From Chara braunii (taxonomy: Eukaryota; Streptophyta; Charophyceae; Charales; Characeae), in assembly GCA_003427395.1 (NCBI GenBank), contig BFEA01000075.1, forward strand, positions 3,553,648 through 3,575,002: a stretch of 21,355 nucleotides of DNA, read 5' to 3'. Each line of letters starts with the position of its first letter. The stretch's first letter is position 1. The notes under the pieces are model-generated. The model ran no database searches. It was given only the letters and a program-made list of their open reading frames with translations, and was not told the DNA's origin. Position numbers and translations under genes: made by a program. This document shows, piece after piece, positions 8,376 to 17,155 of this stretch.

Positions 8376-10042
8376 ATGGCAGGACGAGGAAGACCGAGTT
8401 CTTCTGCGGGGACCAATGAAGAAGCCTTGGTTGGGGTTATACGGAACTGGTCGAGAGAGTTGATACAATCAAAGGAGGGTCAGATATTGCAAGAGCAAAG
8501 AGACCCCAAGTTAATGACTTTCTGGACGAGTATGAGCTATTTGGACTCAGTTATGGTTGGACAGATAAGCAACGACTAAAACACCTTCTATCTTATTGTG
8601 ATACTGACTCAAGACTGACCGTTCAGGAACTAATGGAAGGTGCCACTACATGGGAAGAGGTCAAGGAGAGACTGAAAAAGGAATTTGAGAAAGATTCAGT
8701 TTCAACCACAACTAAGGACTTACTCAACATCAGAAAAGTTAAATATGACACTTTCAATGTTTTTCTTCAGACCTTCATCCGAACAGCAAGAAGAATCTCA
8801 TATTTGGATGAAGCTCAGAGGTGCCATATATTTTTGACAAGTTTTACTGACACTGAAAGGCAAGCAGTTCTTAATCAAGCTCAGCACTATCCTCTCAGAT
8901 GGGATGAGATGGTTGCAATCATAAGAACTCTACCTAATGTCTCCCATAAGAAATGGTCACTGGATCAGATCAGTACTTTTGCCAAGGATTGGGAGACTGA
9001 GAATGGAATGAATAGAGAAAGCAATATGACTGCTGAGAATATTCTTCAAAAGGTAATGGCTAACTTTATGCCTGCGAGGCCTGCAATGCATGCTGTGGAT
9101 GACAGGGGAAAGAAAAAGGCTGAAAGTGAGGAAGATGATGTTGATAATGATGACAACGAAAATTATGGTAAGAAGGGAGATTCATCTAGACCCAGAAAGA
9201 ACGGGAAGAATGGTGATGGAGAAAACAGGGAGCGAAGAAAATATGATGAGCGTCCTAAGAGGAGTTTTACTTGCTACTATTGTGGCGAAGGGGGTCATAC
9301 TACCACTTATTGCAAGCCTTTTGAGGAGCATGTAAAGAGTGGGGTGACAAAGAAAGATGCAATGGGTCATATCTGTGATAGTTCATGGAATAAGTTGGAC
9401 CCCAGACATCCAGGAGGTATGAGGCTTCTTGCTCTTAAACATGATGAAAAGATGAAGATTAAGAAGAAGAGAAAAGCTAATGTGAATGTTCATTCCCTCA
9501 TTGGAGAATTGCCTAATGAAATAGTACAAAGAGCAACTGACCCTTATACCACGACCGAGCTGTCTCTGCAATCCTTAACATTGACAGAGTGTGAGCCTAG
9601 CGAGGCATCTACAAGTGAGTCTCCATTGGGAGGGAATCCCACTTCTCAGAATCCTTCTGAATTAGTAGGGTCCTCTTCCAATGAAATGACTCACCTTCTG
9701 GCCAACATGATGTCATTTCATGGCGATTTACCCCCAGAACTCGTCATAGAACCTAGTGTGAGGATTGGTGAATTGAGGAACCACCAAACCCGTATGACGC
9801 CTCAAATGATAGAAGAAAAGAAAAGAAAGAAGGTTGAGGAGTCACTTATTAACATCCTTGATGACCCTACAGAGGAACGCTCGCAGGTAAAGAATGAACA
9901 GGGGAGGAAGAGAAAATTTATTCTCAAGAGTGACTTGGATGACGGGACAATGATTTCTGATGTAATTGCAAAAATGTTGGAAGAAACGGAAGTGACATTG
10001 TCTTTCAAGGAAGCAATGACACTGACACCGAAACTGAGATAA
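8376..10042 (+). pseudogene. gag: Ty3/gypsy gag polyprotein, frameshifted
   Basis: ATG 8376 opens a basic, Ser-rich N-terminus (MAGRGRPSSS) in frame 0. At about 8441 the gag-like reading moves to frame 2 (ELVERVDTIKGG, then DFLDEYELFGL and WTDKQRLKHLLSY) and continues unbroken to TAA 10040. Frame 0 ends meaninglessly at 8579. The capsid-like region (8500-9000) has the typical W-E-E-V-K-x-R-L-K-K-E-F helix. An acidic and basic tract (about 9110-9240) precedes one CX2CX4HX4C zinc knuckle, CYYCGEGGHTTTYC, at 9272-9313. The C-terminal third is polar and Lys-rich and may be a linker to protease. Gag forms the particle and binds RNA. About 550 aa if undamaged, within the family's range. Confidence 0.85.
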
Positions 10043-10807
10043 GAGTTGAAGAAGTTAATCGAGAAGAAGAAATTGGAGGTTAATTATTTGGGGTCAGTCT
10101 TTCCCAACAAGGTGAATAGATCACTACCAGGTTGCAAGATGAGATTTGCAACCATAGGTTTTTGGCACCTTACAATTCGCATTAATCAAGTGAAGATTTT
10201 GGCCCTAGTGGATTCCGGGGCATAGATGATACTTCTATCACGAAGAACGATGGAGGCATGTAATTTGACAATTGATAGGTCTGTCAAAAACGTACTCAAC
10301 AATATTGCAGGGGAATTATTTGTGGCAGGATTTATAGACAATTTGTCTATCCGAGTTGGGACAATGACTGTGGAATTACTGGGTTTTTTAGTGTCAGATT
10401 TAGATCATGACTGTATCTTGGGAACTTTATTCTTGCATAGGATGGAGGTCGTCCAATTTTTCAGTCATGAGGGGTCATCTTGGATCGGCTTACAGGATTC
10501 TGAGACTGCCCAAGAGCAGACATTTATGGTCTGTACAAAGAATGATTTCAAGCATCAGTTATCTGTTAATTCGATCAGGAGGAAAAAATCTGTTGAAAGG
10601 ATTAGGAGACTAAAGGAGGAGGGAAAGCAAGAAGCAAAATAAGAGATTTCGGTAGGAATCAATCAGGTTTCGAAAATAATGAAAGCCCTCGGTAAGCTCG
10701 AGGATGAGGACGGGCGAATTGAAGCCTTCAAGAAGGTTGTAGAGACTGCTAAGGGAGGAAAGATGGAACTGAGATTTGCATCGACCCACCCTTTTTTAGG
10801 AAAATAA
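10043..10807 (+). pseudogene. Retroviral-type aspartic protease domain, with stops
   Basis: Same frame as gag, directly after its TAA, so gag and protease were probably one ORF. LALVDSGA at 10199-10222 holds the catalytic Asp-Ser-Gly. It is followed at once by TAG 10223-10225 and then MILLSR, where the family has DSGA, one residue, then a hydrophobic run. Downstream SDLDHDCILGTLFL matches the conserved ILG segment of Ty3/gypsy proteases. Further stops lie at 10640 and 10805; the stretch between them has only a Lys/Glu-rich linker. The dimeric enzyme would cut the polyprotein. Inactive as written because of the stops. Confidence 0.8.
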
Positions 10808-10827
10808 ACACTGGGTCAAAAAAAAAA

Positions 10828-12054
10828 TACAAGCTCAAGGGGGTGAAGAAAAACCCGGTGGCAGTCCTAATAGAAAAAAATTATGATGAAGCATTAGAAA
10901 AAGAGAGGAAAATTATAAGAGCATTGAGGGAATCAGCAAAACTAGAGAATAGGGTCACCAAAGAGAGATGTGACACAATGAAGATAGGCTCGAATCAATT
11001 TATCATGCCTAAAGAGAAAGAATATATCTTCAGGATGTGTCAGGAGTTTTCTGGTGCTTTCTCCTTTAATGATGAAGAGAGAGGGCGATTGGACGTGGAC
11101 ATGATCAAGATGACCAAGATCTGAACAGTTGATCATGTTTCATGGAATGATAGACCAACCAAATACGCACTGAAGAAAGAAGCAAAAGTTGTAAAGTATC
11201 TTGAAAAAAAGATTGCATCTAATGTTGTTGAACCTGCTGATGGACCGTATGCTAACCACTGGTTTTATTTCTGGAAATCAGGGGGCGGGCTAAGATAGAT
11301 ACAGAATCTTCAGAAGCTCAATTCTGTGACGGTACGTGATGCAGGTAGTCTTCCTAATGCCGATCTCCTCGCTGAATCCTTTGCTGGTCGATGTATTTAT
11401 TCTCTAGTTGATCTGTATTCTGGCTATGATCAATTCCCTATTGATCCCACTAGCCGACCAATGACCGTCATGCACACGCCGAGGGGGCTTGTTCAGATGT
11501 GTGTGGTGCCTCAGGGATGGACTAACGGAGTGGCAGAGGTTCAAAGGGATATGATCAAAGTCATGCAGGATATTTCTCCTGAAATAATTGGTCCCTACAT
11601 TGATGATAACCCTGTAAAAGGATCCTTGGTAAGGGATGAGACTTTGGTCGCAGGGGGAGTCAGATAGTTTGTCTGGGAACATGCTGAGGGAGTAAAGATG
11701 GTCTTAGAGAGACTTCAGAAGTACAATCTGACTGCCAGTGGACCAAAGTCTCTTTTCTTCCAACCAGAAGTGATAATCTTGGGCTTCAGATGTTTCTCCA
11801 AGGGTGGGAGTCCAGATCCCAAGAAGATGGACAAAATCTTGAACTGGCCTCTGCCTCTCAAAAGAGTGACAGACGTAAGGAGCTTCTTGGGAGTCTGTAG
11901 ATTCTGGTGGATTTTTATTCCTCATTTTGCTGCCCTTGTAGAGCCCCTGAGGGAAATGGTAAGACAAGGGGCTAACTTAGCATGGAATGATAAAAGGCAG
12001 GCTGCAACAGAGACATTGCAGGAAAAACTAAGAGATGGTGGTGTAGTGCTGGGA
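10828..12054 (+). pseudogene. pol: Reverse transcriptase domain, with stops
   Basis: Frame 1, one step from gag-pro; the shift occurs at an A10 run (10818-10827). The N-terminal part (YKLKGVKKNPV) leads to DHVSWNDRPTKYAL, VVEPADGPYANHWF, VTVRDAG, then motif A LVDLYSGYDQ (Asp at 11410), motif B PQGWTNGVAEVQRDM and motif C YIDD at 11596-11607. DVRSFLGVCRFWWIFIPHFA marks the thumb/connection. In-frame stops are TGA 11122, TAG 11296 and TAG 11665; the second sits where the family usually has Trp (R-W-I-Q). The enzyme copies element RNA into DNA in the particle. All three motifs are intact, but the protein cannot be made whole. Confidence 0.9.
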
Positions 12055-12496
12055 GTGTCATTTTATGACGATGAAGAGGCAAGACCTTTCATCATTGAGG
12101 CGGATGGAGGACCAGTTACTCTGAGTGGAGTACTTATTCAGAAAGATGAAAATGGGGGAGAAAGACCTCTGAGATTTGAGAGCAGAACCCTCAGTTTACA
12201 GAAAAAGACTACACCCAATTCAGGAAAGAGCTACTGTCAATCATCCATAGCCTCAGGTGCTTCAGACACTACGTTCTAGGAAGGAGATTCATCATGAGGA
12301 CTGATGCATCTGCTGTGATAGGTGTCATTAGAAAGCACCAACAGGTAGATCCAACAGTCAGCAAGTGGATCGCTTTCATTTGGACATAGGATTTTAAACT
12401 GGAAAGATCCCTACTGAGAAAAACAGAGCGGATGGCTTAAGCCGGATTCAGTGGCGAAAAGAAGAGGAAGAGGATGTAAATGAAACAATTGAATAA
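12055..12496 (+). pseudogene. pol: RNase H domain, twice frameshifted
   Basis: Continues from RT. FIIEADGGP gives the first catalytic Asp (12103-12105), then LIQKDENGGERPLRF. Near 12202-12206 (A5 run) the reading moves to frame 0: YTQFRKELLSIIHSLR with the catalytic Glu, and MRTDASAVIGVI with the next Asp. A TAG at 12387 interrupts, and around 12402-12407 the reading moves to frame 2, where NRADGLSR matches the conserved N-x-A-D-x-L-S-R that closes the RT-RNase H connection. TAA 12494 ends this block. RNase H removes the RNA strand of the hybrid. Three catalytic residues are visible, but the gene is broken. Confidence 0.85.
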
Positions 12497-12889
12497 TCTG
12501 CGTACGTCGATAATTTCCTTAATGAAAAAGATGATGAGGATTATGAAGCACCATGCTCCTATAAGTGGAGTCTGTGGCCAAAAGAGAGAGACAGTTGCGG
12601 AGAAATCCCAAACGCATACGTTTATGAGTCGATTCTAGAAAAAGAGGAAGAAGATGAACCAAGCGATTGGTATGCTATAGTTAATGCAGCAGCAGTGGCT
12701 GCTCATGAGATTGGGGAAAGTTGGGGTTCAAAGGAAGGTGAAAAGAGTGAAAAGAAAGAAGAAGAGATATTTTTCTTCTTTGAAAAATATGATGAAAATT
12801 ATCAAGAGATTGGCAGGAAGATAAAAAAGGAGCAGCTAAAAGAATATTATTGTAAAGATTCAAGGAAGAAATTCAAACTAAAGAGATGA
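12497..12889 (+). pseudogene. pol: Acidic and Lys-rich linker between RNase H and integrase
   Basis: In frame 2 with both neighbours and open for 130 codons between TAA 12494 and TGA 12887. It is dominated by Glu, Asp, Lys and Ser (EKEEEDEPSDWY, EKSEKKEEEIFFFFEKYDE). The last part, YQEIGRKIKKEQLKEYYCKD followed by a basic stretch, resembles the usual approach to integrase, where a helix precedes the L-F-V-D-G strand. The length and charge of the first two-thirds are unusual for a Ty3/gypsy tether. I see no catalytic motif in it. Confidence 0.6.
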
Positions 12890-14086
12890 CATCTCTTTGT
12901 GGATGGTAAGAGAGGCTTACCTCCACTAAGAGTGGTCTGTGGTAAAGAGAGGCAGTTAGAGATAATCGCTGCTCTACATGAGGGGGTTGCTGGTGGTCAT
13001 AGGGTTGCTGAGGCAACCTACTCTAAGACTGTCAAATTCTACTTCTGGCCTGGCATGAGAGACATGATTTTCAGGTACTGCAAATCATGTGTGTTATGTC
13101 AGAAGAGGTCTACCACAAGAATGATTGAACCCCTATTCCCTACAATCTTGGTAGAGCCAGGTAGTAGAGTGCATTTGGATCTCATTACTATGCCACCAGG
13201 CAAGAGTGAGATGAGATACATACTAAACATGAGAGATAATTTCTCTGGATACATTGAGGCAAAATCTCTGAAAAGGAAGACAGCCGAGCAAGTGGCTGAT
13301 TGGATAGAGGAAGTCTATCTCAGGTATCCTTTTATCAGAGAATTTGTCTTAGACAGAGGATCAGAATTCAGAAATGAGGTTGTCAGAAGAATTACACTCA
13401 AATTGGGAGTCAGAATTCGGTATGTGACTACTTACCATCCTCAAGCGAATGCACCTGTTGAAAGAGGCCACAGAATTCTGAAAGATTCATTGGCCAAGTG
13501 GTGTGAAGGGAATCTCAGCAACTGGCCAAAGGTGTTAAGAGTTGTTATATATGCTGATAATATCACAGTTAAGCGAACTACTGGTTATGCACCATTTACT
13601 CTGTGGTACGGCCGATATGCTACATTGCCTATTGAGAGTATTGTCAAGACATGGTCAAGTCAAGAAAGTGACCGAGAATATTTTATTTCAGAACTCCTTC
13701 AGATCAGAATGAGGCAGATATCTGAAGTTGATCAGGCAGTGATGGATGCATCGGAGAGGATGACATCCAACAGGCTATCCGATCAAGAAAGATAGAACAA
13801 GAAAAGGTATATAAGAAAAGAGAAATTAAACATTGGAGATGTTGTCCTTCTGTTTAAAAACTCTCTTGAGACACAATGGACTAAAAGGTTGGAGCCCAAA
13901 TGGCTTGGTCCTTACAGAATTACAGGAGAAACAGAAGGCAAGGTTTATGAGATTTCAGAAATGGACGAATCCAGGGTTCATAACATGGTATCAGGTTCTA
14001 GACTTCGTAAGTTTATATTCAGAGGCCCAGATCTGGTTCCTACAGTAACCTTAAGGAGAGGGAAGAGGGGTCAGTTGTCTAAGTAA
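12890..14086 (+). pseudogene. pol: Integrase domain (HHCC, DDE core, GPY), one in-frame stop
   Basis: HLFVDGKRGLPPLRVV opens the domain in frame 2. LHEGVAGGH, then SCVLC, form the HHCC zinc-binding module. The catalytic core shows VHLDLITMP (first Asp), FVLDRGSEF (second Asp) and NAPVERGH (Glu), with exactly 35 residues between the second Asp and the Glu. YATLPIE and the following helices lead to TAG 13793-13795; after it the same frame reads NIGDVVLLF, KWLGPYRITGE and VSGSRLRKF, the GPY motif and chromatin-facing end. Final stop at 14084-14086. Integrase joins element DNA to the chromosome. The NAPVERGH form recalls fungal or early-plant elements more than typical Athila/Tat integrases. Confidence 0.9.
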
Positions 14087-14513
14087 GAGAACGGTTCCAG
14101 AGAACTAAGAGAAAAAGTACAGTGAGACAATGAGATGGCAAGTCTGAATTTTCAAGAGACTGTGATCATTTATACATAGTCAATTCAGCATTTCGGATTC
14201 AGCATTTGTTTCAGAACTTCAGTTTCATCATTTCAGTTCCGGTAATTTAATTTTAGTCTTCAGTTTCAACATCTTAGTTTCAGTATCTCAAATTTTTAGC
14301 AAGTCCTTTTGTTCAGTATTTCAGCAAACGACTAAGTCAGGTCTTTTGATGCAGTGCTACAGTCGTTCCATGAGTGTCAAGTCCCTGAGAGTAGAGAATA
14401 ACTGTGAAATCAGTCTCGTATGTATTGACACGGTGTCAAAGATTTGAGAAGCTTATGGCTGTGCCACATCAAAAGGTATGATCAATACTATCCTAAGATA
14501 AAGAGAAGAGCAT
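14087..14513. other. 3' trailer, TTTCAG-rich, no gene
   Basis: From about 14180 to 14340 the words TTCAGTTTC, TTTCAG and CATTTCAG recur irregularly, giving a weak microsatellite-like texture. No ORF is supported. It directly follows integrase and is probably the element's 3' untranslated region. I could not place a polypurine tract or LTR start here. Confidence 0.45.
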
Positions 14514-14702
14514 GGTGGACATGAAGAAGTTCAGTTCTGTCTGACTAAGAGTTATCAGCAGAAGAACTTCGTGTCTCTGAGTAAAATGTCCATCTAAGAG
14601 ATTCAGATGAAGGCAGGCATAAAGAAGTTCAGTTTTACTTGACTGAGAGTGGTTAGTAGAGGGACTTCGTGCCTTTCTCTAAGGGTCTGTCTTCACTCAG
14701 AT
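14514..14702. repeat. Two tandem ~96-bp hairpin units
   Basis: Copy a (14514-14607) and copy b (14608-14702) share AAGAAGTTCAGTT, a central AGAGT, ACTTCGTG and a TCAGAT end, with anchors 98 bp apart. In each, GAAGTTC pairs with GAACTTC (copy a, 14526-14532 with 14564-14570) or GGACTTC (copy b, 14624-14630 with 14662-14668). The outer arms are GACA/TGTC in copy a and GGCA/TGCC in copy b, a base-pair-preserving change. Confidence 0.75.
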
Positions 14703-14925
14703 AAGGGAAGAGACCTCTCTGAGATCAGTGTTTTAGTATTTCCTTGAGGCTGACGAGATGTCTCTTGGAAAAGAAATCCCAGTTGAGGGAAGGGACCTCT
14801 CTGGGGCTAGCACTAAGTTCTTTGCTTGAGGCTGAAGGGAGGTCTCTTGCAAACTCTTAGTGTTGGCTAGCATGTTATTGTTCAGTGCCTCTTGAGACCG
14901 AAGGGACGTTTCTTGAGAAATGTTT
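14703..14925. repeat. Three diverged repeats with AGAGAC/GTCTCT arms
   Basis: The block CTTGAGGCTGA...GTCTCTTG appears near 14743, 14825 and, more worn, 14891. In copy 1, AAGAGAC (14708-14714) can pair with GTCTCTT (14760-14766). In copy 2, AAGGGACCTC (14790-14799) pairs with GAGGTCTCTT (14839-14848) with one G-T wobble. Copy 3 has lost most of its left arm. Confidence 0.65.
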
Positions 14926-15044
14926 ACCCTGTTATGGGGCGTGGGCAGTCTGCTTGTGGGTTATGATATGCTTGTCTGATTGTCTGTGCCTGGGGTTCTT
15001 CTTCTCTAACCTGAGGGTGCATTGATTGTCGGGGCCAGCCAGAG

Positions 15045-15560
15045 CCTTACCGCAGTAGGTTGCAATCTGGTGGGGTCAGCAGGTCCCCGACGCGAGTGTC
15101 GAATTCCGTAGTCGGCTGAGGCTAAGGCTCCGGGAGTCTGGCCTATGAGGTCGAAAGGGGTCAGTTGAAACCCTACCGTAGTCACAGGTTGCAATCCAGC
15201 GAGGTTAGCCAGAGCCTGGAACTGTGGTTAGACCGGGTCCCACGTTAAAAAATCTGGGCGGGGCAGCCAGCGCCCTTGGCCAAAAACTGGTAGGTGAGCC
15301 GGTCCCTGACCGCAGTGGTCAAATCCGGGTTCAGGGCAGTTTTACTTACGGGACGTCTACTGTCATGGGGTGACCAAATGGGTGTCCTGGCGAGAGTGCC
15401 AAAGGGTTGTCATACTCGAGTAGTGGGTATGCTGGTCCTGACCTGGAGGCAGGTCAAAGGGGCTGTCAAGACAAATGGTCTAACTAGTCCTGGCCTGAGG
15501 CGGGCCAAATGAGGTATGTCAGACTGACGGGACGTCTGACATTCCCAGCCAGTGGTGGGC
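15045..15560. repeat. Minisatellite of short hairpins with covarying stems
   Basis: Repeated frame GTCC, stem, loop of 5-6 bases often containing GAG or CAGT, complementary stem, AAA. Examples: CGAC/GTCG (15088-15091 with 15098-15101), TGACC/GGTCA (15307-15311 with 15317-15321), TGGC/GCCA (15388-15391 with 15398-15401), TGACCT/AGGTCA (15439-15444 with 15451-15456), TGGCC/GGCCA (15491-15495 with 15503-15507) and a perfect 9-bp stem ATGTCAGAC/GTCTGACAT (15516-15524 with 15534-15542). Spacing is irregular, roughly 35-80 bp. The stems differ in sequence while keeping pairing. Confidence 0.75.
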
Positions 15561-15770
15561 CGAAACCAAGGCAATCACTAAATCCTGGGTATGGAGGGCT
15601 GTTATGTATTAATTGTTATTTGTTATTTATTAATTCATTTATGGGTCTTATTTTTTAAATTGTAAATGTTTGACTGCTGGTTGTCAGAGGGTCTGCTTGC
15701 TGGGGCATGGTTATTGTCTGTGGGACTTGCTGATTTTTGCAGGTATGCAAATACTTATCTGAAGTTCCCA
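15561..15770. other. AT-rich spacer
   Basis: Mostly A and T at 15605-15670 (TTATTTATTAATTCATTT-like). It separates the hairpin array from the 71-bp array. No gene or signal identified. Confidence 0.4.
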
Positions 15771-15950
15771 GACCAAGGAAAAGAAAAAGGGTTTGGAATC
15801 CCCTCCCTTCTATGTCAGAAGTTGAGGAGACGCCTCACTCAGACCAGAGAAAGAAAACAAGGGTTTGGTAGCCACATCAGGTGCTTGAGAAGCTGAGAAG
15901 ACATCTCACTCAGGCCAGAGAACAAAAAAGAGGGTTTGGTATGCCCTATT
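15771..15950. repeat. Tandem ~71-bp repeat, 2.5 copies
   Basis: GGGTTTGG occurs at 15789, 15861 and 15932 (steps of 72 and 71 bp). Each is preceded by GACCAGAGAA-type sequence with an A-rich tail, and between them lie GAGGAGACGCCTCACTCAG and GAGAAGACATCTCACTCAG. The third unit is cut after about 40 bp. Confidence 0.85.
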
Positions 15951-16223
15951 CCCAGCATGGCGGACAAGTTGAGTACTCTCGTTACTGGGGTCATCTCCGG
16001 CATAGATGCCTGATCAAGAGCTAAGGTAACCTTCATACGAAAGACCAGCAACTGAACGAGTCAAACAAGCAGACTAAATCCTTCTTAAAATTTTATTTGG
16101 TGGTCGACAAGCGGCCTGGTTCACGAGGAACTTGCATCCCTGGCCTTAAGGAAGCCAAACTCTCAGGCCTGGGACGCTATGAGCCGGACTGTGAACTGAG
16201 ATTTTTATGGGCAGAAAACGGAC
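15951..16223. other. Unassigned spacer
   Basis: Mixed composition, no ORF or repeat that I can support. It lies 3' of the minus-strand orphan ORF and may include that gene's 3' untranslated region. Confidence 0.35.
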
Positions 16224-16694
16224 TCAGAGAGCTGAGAAGAAATCATGTTTATATAAGACATAAAAGATGGTCTTGAGCTTCAACTGGAAAAGAAAGATAA
16301 GGAGAAAGATACTGAATAGAATACAATGGTCAGGATGATGAGGCAGCGAAACAACACATGGGACAGGGAACGGTGGAGATGGCACTATGGCCTTACTCAC
16401 TGCAGGGGTGGAAGGAGCTCTGGGGATATAAGGGGGAGAAGAAGCACTGGGTGTACTATAGCACGCATCAAATTGTTTCCGGAGGTATTCCATCCTGTCT
16501 GGGGATGGAGTTTTCTCGTACCACCCTGATGATGGATAACTCGGGTAGGACCTCGGGTGCGCGTAGCCTCTAGGTTCTTCTTCCTCCTCCTCCTCTGAAC
16601 TATAAGAGCGTCGTACCCTAACTGGCGGCTCCTCTTTAGCCTTTCCTGTCCTACCTCCCCTTCCTCTACCTTGTCTGCGGCGTGCCTTAGGCAT
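16224..16694 (-). CDS. Orphan ORF, 156 aa, basic N-terminus and Ser/Pro-rich middle
   Basis: I start at ATG 16694, which has A at -3; an upstream TTG would add 12 residues but is an unlikely eukaryotic start. Residues 1-30 are Arg/Gly/Lys-rich (MPKARRRQGRGRGG), then a Glu run from a TCC microsatellite (SYSSEEEEEEEPRGY), then Tyr/Pro/Ser-rich sequence with a short helix-like DRMEYLRKQFDACY. The last 35 residues are hydrophobic (CILFSIFLLIFLFQ) and could be membrane-spanning or intron read-through. No family recognised. The layout resembles the N-terminus of some retrotransposon gag proteins. A minus-strand TATAAAA lies about 415 bp upstream. Real coding is plausible but unproven. Confidence 0.4.
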   Translation of the reverse strand: MPKARRRQGRGRGGRTGKAKEEPPVRVRRSYSSEEEEEEEPRGYAHPRSYPSYPSSGWYEKTPSPDRMEYLRKQFDACYSTPSASSPPYIPRAPSTPAVSKAIVPSPPFPVPCVVSLPHHPDHCILFSIFLLIFLFQLKLKTIFYVLYKHDFFSAL

Positions 16695-16844
16695 GATGCA
16701 CGTGAGATGGTTGTTAGAATCTAGCGCCAAGGGTTATGATCGAGAAGGTTGTATGAGTGAAATTTATGATGATGAGATGGAAGAGAATAACCTCGCCGAC
16801 TACGAGAGACTACAACATGCTACGTGAGAGAGAAGAGAAGACAA

Positions 16845-17022
16845 ACGCTAAGGGAAAAGAGCCCAGTGCAGAGAAAAACAGCCTAGCGCAGAGAAAATAA
16901 GCTTAGCATAAGGGGAAAAAAACCTAGCGTAGAGGGAGGAAGCTAGTGCAGAGGGAGATGGCTAATGCGGAGGAAGATAGGCGAGCGCTGAGAGAGAGGG
17001 AGCGAGTGCTGAAGGGAAAACA
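16845..17022. repeat. Tandem array, ~20-bp unit, nine copies
   Basis: A core like TAGCGCAGAG followed by GGGAAA/GAAAAA recurs at 16845, 16864, 16884, 16904, 16925, 16944, 16963, 16983 and 17004, 19-21 bp apart. Units are diverged. The array lies between the minus-strand TATA-like box and the orphan ORF start, so it would fall in that gene's 5' leader if the box is real. Confidence 0.85.
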
Positions 17023-17108
17023 GGAAACTGACTGCGCTGAGACACAGTATTGGATTCTACCGCAAGTCACGAGTAGGAGTGAATGAAAATGCGGCTTACC
17101 CACACTAG

Positions 17109-17115
17109 TTTTATA
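17109..17115 (-). promoter_or_regulatory. TATA-like box, minus strand
   Basis: TATAAAA on the minus strand in an otherwise mixed-composition region, upstream of the 156-aa orphan ORF. Position and motif fit a core promoter; there is no other evidence. Confidence 0.3.
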
Positions 17116-17137
17116 TCGGAAGCGTAATCCATTTCGT

Positions 17138-17155
17138 CCCAGCGGGGACGCTGGG
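17138..17155. other. Perfect 7-bp hairpin next to a G-run
   Basis: CCCAGCG, loop GGGA, CGCTGGG, followed by TGGGGGTTTGG. The hairpin is perfect and GC-rich. Role unknown; it could be part of a transposon terminus, since GGGTTTGG also occurs in the 71-bp array. Confidence 0.5.

Larger units (their letters stand above)
5976..14086 (+). mobile_element. Degenerate Ty3/gypsy-type LTR retrotransposon (internal region)
   Basis: Reading 5' to 3': primer binding site, leader, an upstream ORF built of repeated modules, gag with a CCHC zinc knuckle, aspartic protease (DSGA), reverse transcriptase (YIDD), RNase H, acidic linker, integrase (HHCC and DX35E), and a GPY motif near the end. RT-RNase H before integrase is the Ty3/gypsy order. 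Gag to integrase holds 11 in-frame stops and 4 frameshifts, so it is a dead copy. However, the motifs are so well kept that its decay seems fairly recent. Boundaries are uncertain: no LTR pair was identified, and module A copies also occur upstream of the primer site. Confidence 0.85.

Noticed and set aside
8032-13795. A non-standard genetic code in which stops are read as amino acids
   Set aside because: All three stop codons occur in frame and at positions expecting different residues, and frameshifts are present as well; decay explains it better.
15045-15560. CRISPR-like array
   Set aside because: Units are irregular in spacing and diverged, with no constant repeat and unique spacers, in a eukaryotic context.
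5512-15600. A clear LTR pair around the element
   Set aside because: I looked for copies of the sequence before 5975 in the downstream region and found none; a dot plot might still show a diverged one.
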